From: Eretmocerus hayati | Lineage: Eukaryota > Arthropoda > Insecta > Hymenoptera > Aphelinidae | Length of the DNA stretch: 64,000 bases | Direction of reading: 5' to 3' | NCBI GenBank assembly: GCA_029851415.1 | Contig: CM056743.1 | Location: forward strand, 92,850,501-92,914,500 | Part shown: positions 60,187 to 64,000 of the stretch, piece by piece | How positions within the stretch are numbered: the stretch's first letter is position 1 | Layout: every line of letters begins with the position of its first letter | Program-made: the position numbers and the translations under genes | The notes under the pieces: model-generated | The model's database searches: none | Told to the model about the DNA's origin: nothing | What the model saw: only the letters and a program-made list of their open reading frames with translations

Positions 60187-61863
60187 GTTTTTTTTCAAGT
60201 ATTTTGAGACAATCTACACATATCTCAGTATAATAGATTATTCTGCCTCATGAGCAGTCAAACTCCTCTACTTCTCTACGAGATTATCATACAATATGAT
60301 TTTTTCTTCTTTACTCAAAGCTAGTGGATAAAGTGAACAGTTTGTGAATACTTGTCATCAACGGGTACAGTCCCAAACGAGCTGTTAAGTTGATTAATTG
60401 ATGATTGATTTATTGAGGAATTGATTGCTTTTTGGATTGTATCAAGTTCTAAACCCGGTGTACCCACCAAAGTTCTACAACTTTCTCATGTTCATCTCCT
60501 GCTGCGCGTATCAGGTAGATAGACATGCATTCAGTTTATGAAGCTTACTGTCTGTCGATATCAGCGGTATGGAACTTTGTTGCATTCCCAGAGAGCATTC
60601 GTGATTTCTATATTTTCTATCTTATCGTTTTAAGATGTGATAATGAGAAAATCCGGGATTTGTCATGGAGATAAGTGATGTAATGTGTTCTCGCAGGCGT
60701 TTGATTGGATTGATTATAGTAGAACTTGCATATGCATCTGATGGCGCAGATGCATATGCAGATTTTGATTGATTTGACAAGGTGTTTTCTTCATATGTTT
60801 CAGTAGCATCAAGCAATTCTCCCACGGATGATTTTTTGTTTTTGTCAACATTTATTTAATCAAGATAATAAAGTTTATGAATGAATATGAATGTTTCATT
60901 GTTACTATAAGTGCGAGTTCCTTACCTATAGCACAATCATGGTCTGAGAACCTTATGATTCTAAATTGCTTACAATTTCATTATGTAGAATTCGAAATTG
61001 AAATAATGAATCCCCTTTTGGATGCTTGAGTTATGATTTTGCTATAAGTGACAAACTTCTGCTTCAATTTTCCCCATTTAATTCATCCTATACATCCAAC
61101 TTAATCAAAGTGAATCCCACTCCTTACAATGTCGGCAAGTACAATTTAGTAAAGTGTCTAACTGATTGAAGACACCGATTCGATGCAATTTTCAGGGATG
61201 TATAGTCGCGAAGCTTCATTTTTTTGACATGAATTACCATTGCTTCGAAAACTCATGAGGCGATGATAGTAACTATATTTTTCATCACTCTTGCTTTCTC
61301 GATTTTTCATCAATTTCTCGGGCAGGTTAGGGATTTGGATTACGCTTTTCCTCTGTTTGAACATTGCCAATGCAAATAGAAAAAGCAAATGCGAAGCAGC
61401 AGACGAGCAAGCTCAAGGTGAATTTCAGTTTTTTAAGGGTCCCGGCAAATCATATTCACTGAAATGTCAGTGGAAATCCTCACTGATGAATCAGTGAAGT
61501 TCACTGAAACTTCAGTGACCGAGACCCGTCCGACCTCCAAGGTCACTGAAGTTTCAGTGAATTATCTCACTGATCCATCAGTGACACTCACTGAAACTTC
61601 AGTGATCAGGACCCGTCCGACCCCCGACGTCACTGAAGTTTCAGTGAATTATCTCACTGATCCATCAGTGACTCTCACTGAAACTTCAGTGATCAGGACC
61701 CGTCCGACCCTCGAGGTCACTGAAATTTCAGTGAGGGTCACTGATGACTTCAGTGCATATGCACTGAAGCCCCAGTGCATATGCACTGAAGTCATCAGTC
61801 AAAGTTGATTCCTCAATGCACTGAAGTTCAGTGGAATCTCACTGATGGATACGGAGAGAGCAG
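60187..61863. repeat. Right arm of the 36-kb inverted duplication
   Basis: Inverse of 25815-29590 without the 2,085-bp palindromic element, preserving its empty ATAT site. Inner edge includes only the terminal 107 bp of the 29484 element and then changes to unrelated sequence. Confidence 0.8.
61453..61855. repeat. Array of TCACTGA...TCAGTGA palindromes, right copy
   Basis: Inverted counterpart of 25800-26210 with fewer internal units in one stretch, so the array changes length. Confidence 0.85.
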
Positions 61864-64000
61864 AGAAGCCAGGGAACCGGATAGAACGAAAAAGAGAACG
61901 TGCGTACAACATGCCTATAATCACACAGCTTTTTGGGAGGCACGCGCGTGGTGGGGGCGGCACAGACCTCTTAACACTGTGAACATGTCACAGATACCCT
62001 TGAAAAATCATTATCACCCTCCACTGAGACACTCCACGAGTATCATCCGGTTGAACGAGAGCTGTGCAGCCACAATTCTGTGAAAGAAGTATCAAGGAAT
62101 GATGACACAATTGGTGGAGCGTTCAGTATATTCCAACTCTGACTTCACTATATTCTAACACCTAATTGCATACAATCCTCATACTTTAACCATCGTGCTT
62201 TTTAGCTCCGTGAAATTGGCCCGCTACTTTGAGATAAATATACCAAAAAATTAAGCGAAAAATCTTCTATCCAACGGTACCATCCTTTCAATTTGAGTAA
62301 TTTGAGTATTTGAGCAATCAATTTCTGAAGTCAAAAAAATTACCCCCACCAGGGAAATGCTAATTACTCTGCGAGTAGACACGTTCGGAAAACCTGCATA
62401 AGCTCAAATTGAAGCTCTGAATTTGAGTATATCGATTCGAGCATCGAGACTTGTCATTGATGACGCGATATTGTTTAAATCGGCTGGGAGAAGTCTCCAT
62501 GTATAAGGTATATAGGCTGTCGCGCACTCTGAGGAGGGACAGCGATGCAGCAAAGAGGAACCGATAGGAATAGAGTGAATGCGCAAGGTCGGAGTTGTGC
62601 TGAACGGGTGCAGCCTCCATAAGTCCACGCGCCAACTTTAAAACGAAATTTCATACGCAGCACGTTGCCTCACATATGTCGTACGGCATAATAGGTCGAT
62701 GGCGCTTCAAATCAATGAGCATTAAGCTAATGAGATAGGATTCACCGCGCGTAAGAGTATTCGTTTAAACAGTCATTTTGCATTTAATAATGTAATGATA
62801 ATGTAATGATGCGTTATAAAGCAGGTGGCAAGTGATGAACGTATTTTTTCGCAAGAAAAATCTCGACGTCCTTTCCTGAGTACGTTTTCAGCACTGTAGA
62901 ACAGCGAACTCGCGTGATGAGTCAAATATCAAGGAATGAACGTACCTGTCTTCCTTGAGGGTTAAAATTGCATCTGATTTCGAGCCCTCCACGTGTAAAA
63001 GGACGTATGTGCCTGAATAAATTCAGACATATTCTGTCTCATTTGAAAATAACGTTGATCCTCATTTCAAGCATTGAAAACAGTCGCATCACATTGCATT
63101 TTCATGAGGTTACAGTTAATTTTTCAATTTTCCCGTGTAATTGCATTAATATCCACCATAATAGCCAGATGAAAAGGACCCATTCCTTCGGTATTCTTTT
63201 CAGTTTATTGATGGTACATCAGGTTCATATCTGAGAGTTGACAATCTACTCGACGGGATAATTCCGAGTGAACATTTGTTTGGACGCAATAATCCTGAAT
63301 GGAAATTAGTTTGTGCTTCGTTCCGTTTGTGATCTTGCTCTGTTCTCCCCGAGGACTATTCCGGAATGTCAAGTATTTTCATCCGTTTTGTGAAGCCGGC
63401 TCCTTCTTCGCAGTGACCATTCAGTGAGTTCTGTGCACGTATAACAGTGAAACAGTACACGACTCTCACTGTGTCACCAGCAACGACTGCTCTCCATCCA
63501 ATTTCCGGCAATAAATCACTGTTGTACGGCACTCTGAAACATAGAGGATTGAGAGATTGTATGAATTCATACGGACCGTGTCCATAACAAATACTCGACT
63601 TGTTTTCTCGTTAACTTAGAAGTCGGAGCCGTATATGAGTTCCGAGAAAATTATTTCTCCAACCTCGGAAGATGATATTGGCGCAAATCCCCATGCATGG
63701 AACGATTTCAATGTATATTTTGCAAATATGTTGGCGAGGATTTTGATACTCCGTCAGTAGAATATTCGCAGAAAGTTTTTGATGCTCATTTTGAAGTCCA
63801 TCACAATTGATCGCGGTGATATTGGAACTATGCATCCTTGCCACGCCGTCGAGTGAGGTGATATAGAGAAGACAATACATTCAGTGAAAGAACCGCGGAA
63901 ATCTGCGCACTTGACGAGCTGTCAGTACTTTCTACAAAAATTTAAATGTCATAGGTATAACGATTCCGCAAACTACTACTACTTCATCATCAAAACTTGA
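61864..64000. other. No gene recognised
   Basis: Single-copy flank. Minus ORFs at 62360-62635 and 63611-63880 and plus ORF 62968-63234 lack recognisable motifs; a CTATATACC box lies near 62500 on the minus strand. Nothing supportable. Confidence 0.4.

Overview
The window reads as an arthropod nuclear genome, most likely a parasitoid wasp, although the species cannot be fixed from sequence alone. Coding density is very low and introns have GT-AG ends. The recognisable coding pieces are a Polinton/Maverick-type DNA polymerase, a BEL/Pao retrotransposon tail and a broken ankyrin-repeat gene with a PRANC-like end; PRANC genes are typical of parasitoid wasps, poxviruses and Wolbachia. The rest is AT-rich and built from inverted repeats, palindromic transposons, satellites and large duplications. 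All domain calls come from reading translations by eye; no database search was possible.

Region 1-6260 is GC-richer. It holds the right-hand part of a Polinton/Maverick-like element on the minus strand: a protein-primed family-B DNA polymerase gene running off the left edge, and upstream of it a four-exon gene for a very acidic 577-residue protein. Beyond that gene lie a duplicated TATA-rich block and a cluster of GATAAG and TGACGTCA motifs.

Region 6261-15408 is a 9.1-kb inverted repeat with arms of about 2.23 kb. The left arm is interrupted by a 1,783-bp transposon with a 4-bp target duplication, and a BEL/Pao fragment sits at the inner edge of that arm. Region 15409-25814 carries three further inverted-repeat elements, two interspersed repeat families (R1, R2) and a pogo-like fragment.

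Region 25815-61863 is flanked by an inverted duplication (25815-29590 and 60187-61863). Inside it is a large tandem duplication: copy 1 at 33230-42790 and copy 2 at 42791-56826. Each copy opens with two opposed paralogous small ORFs (SFDL family). Then comes an array of about 589-bp monomers, each made of a GC-rich segment with a splice acceptor and donor and an AT-rich intron-like segment: 8 units in copy 1 and 17 in copy 2. After the array lie dispersed copies of a highly conserved 115-134-bp core. All 25 units keep a GTAAG/GTGAG donor, and in hand alignment the exon-like part diverges about a quarter as fast as the intron-like part. This expandable exon array is the most unusual thing in the window; its product is not recognised and it may be noncoding.

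Region 57550-59400 holds an ankyrin/PRANC pseudogene split by a piggyBac-like element, which is itself split by a pogo-like element. Region 61864-64000 shows no supportable gene.
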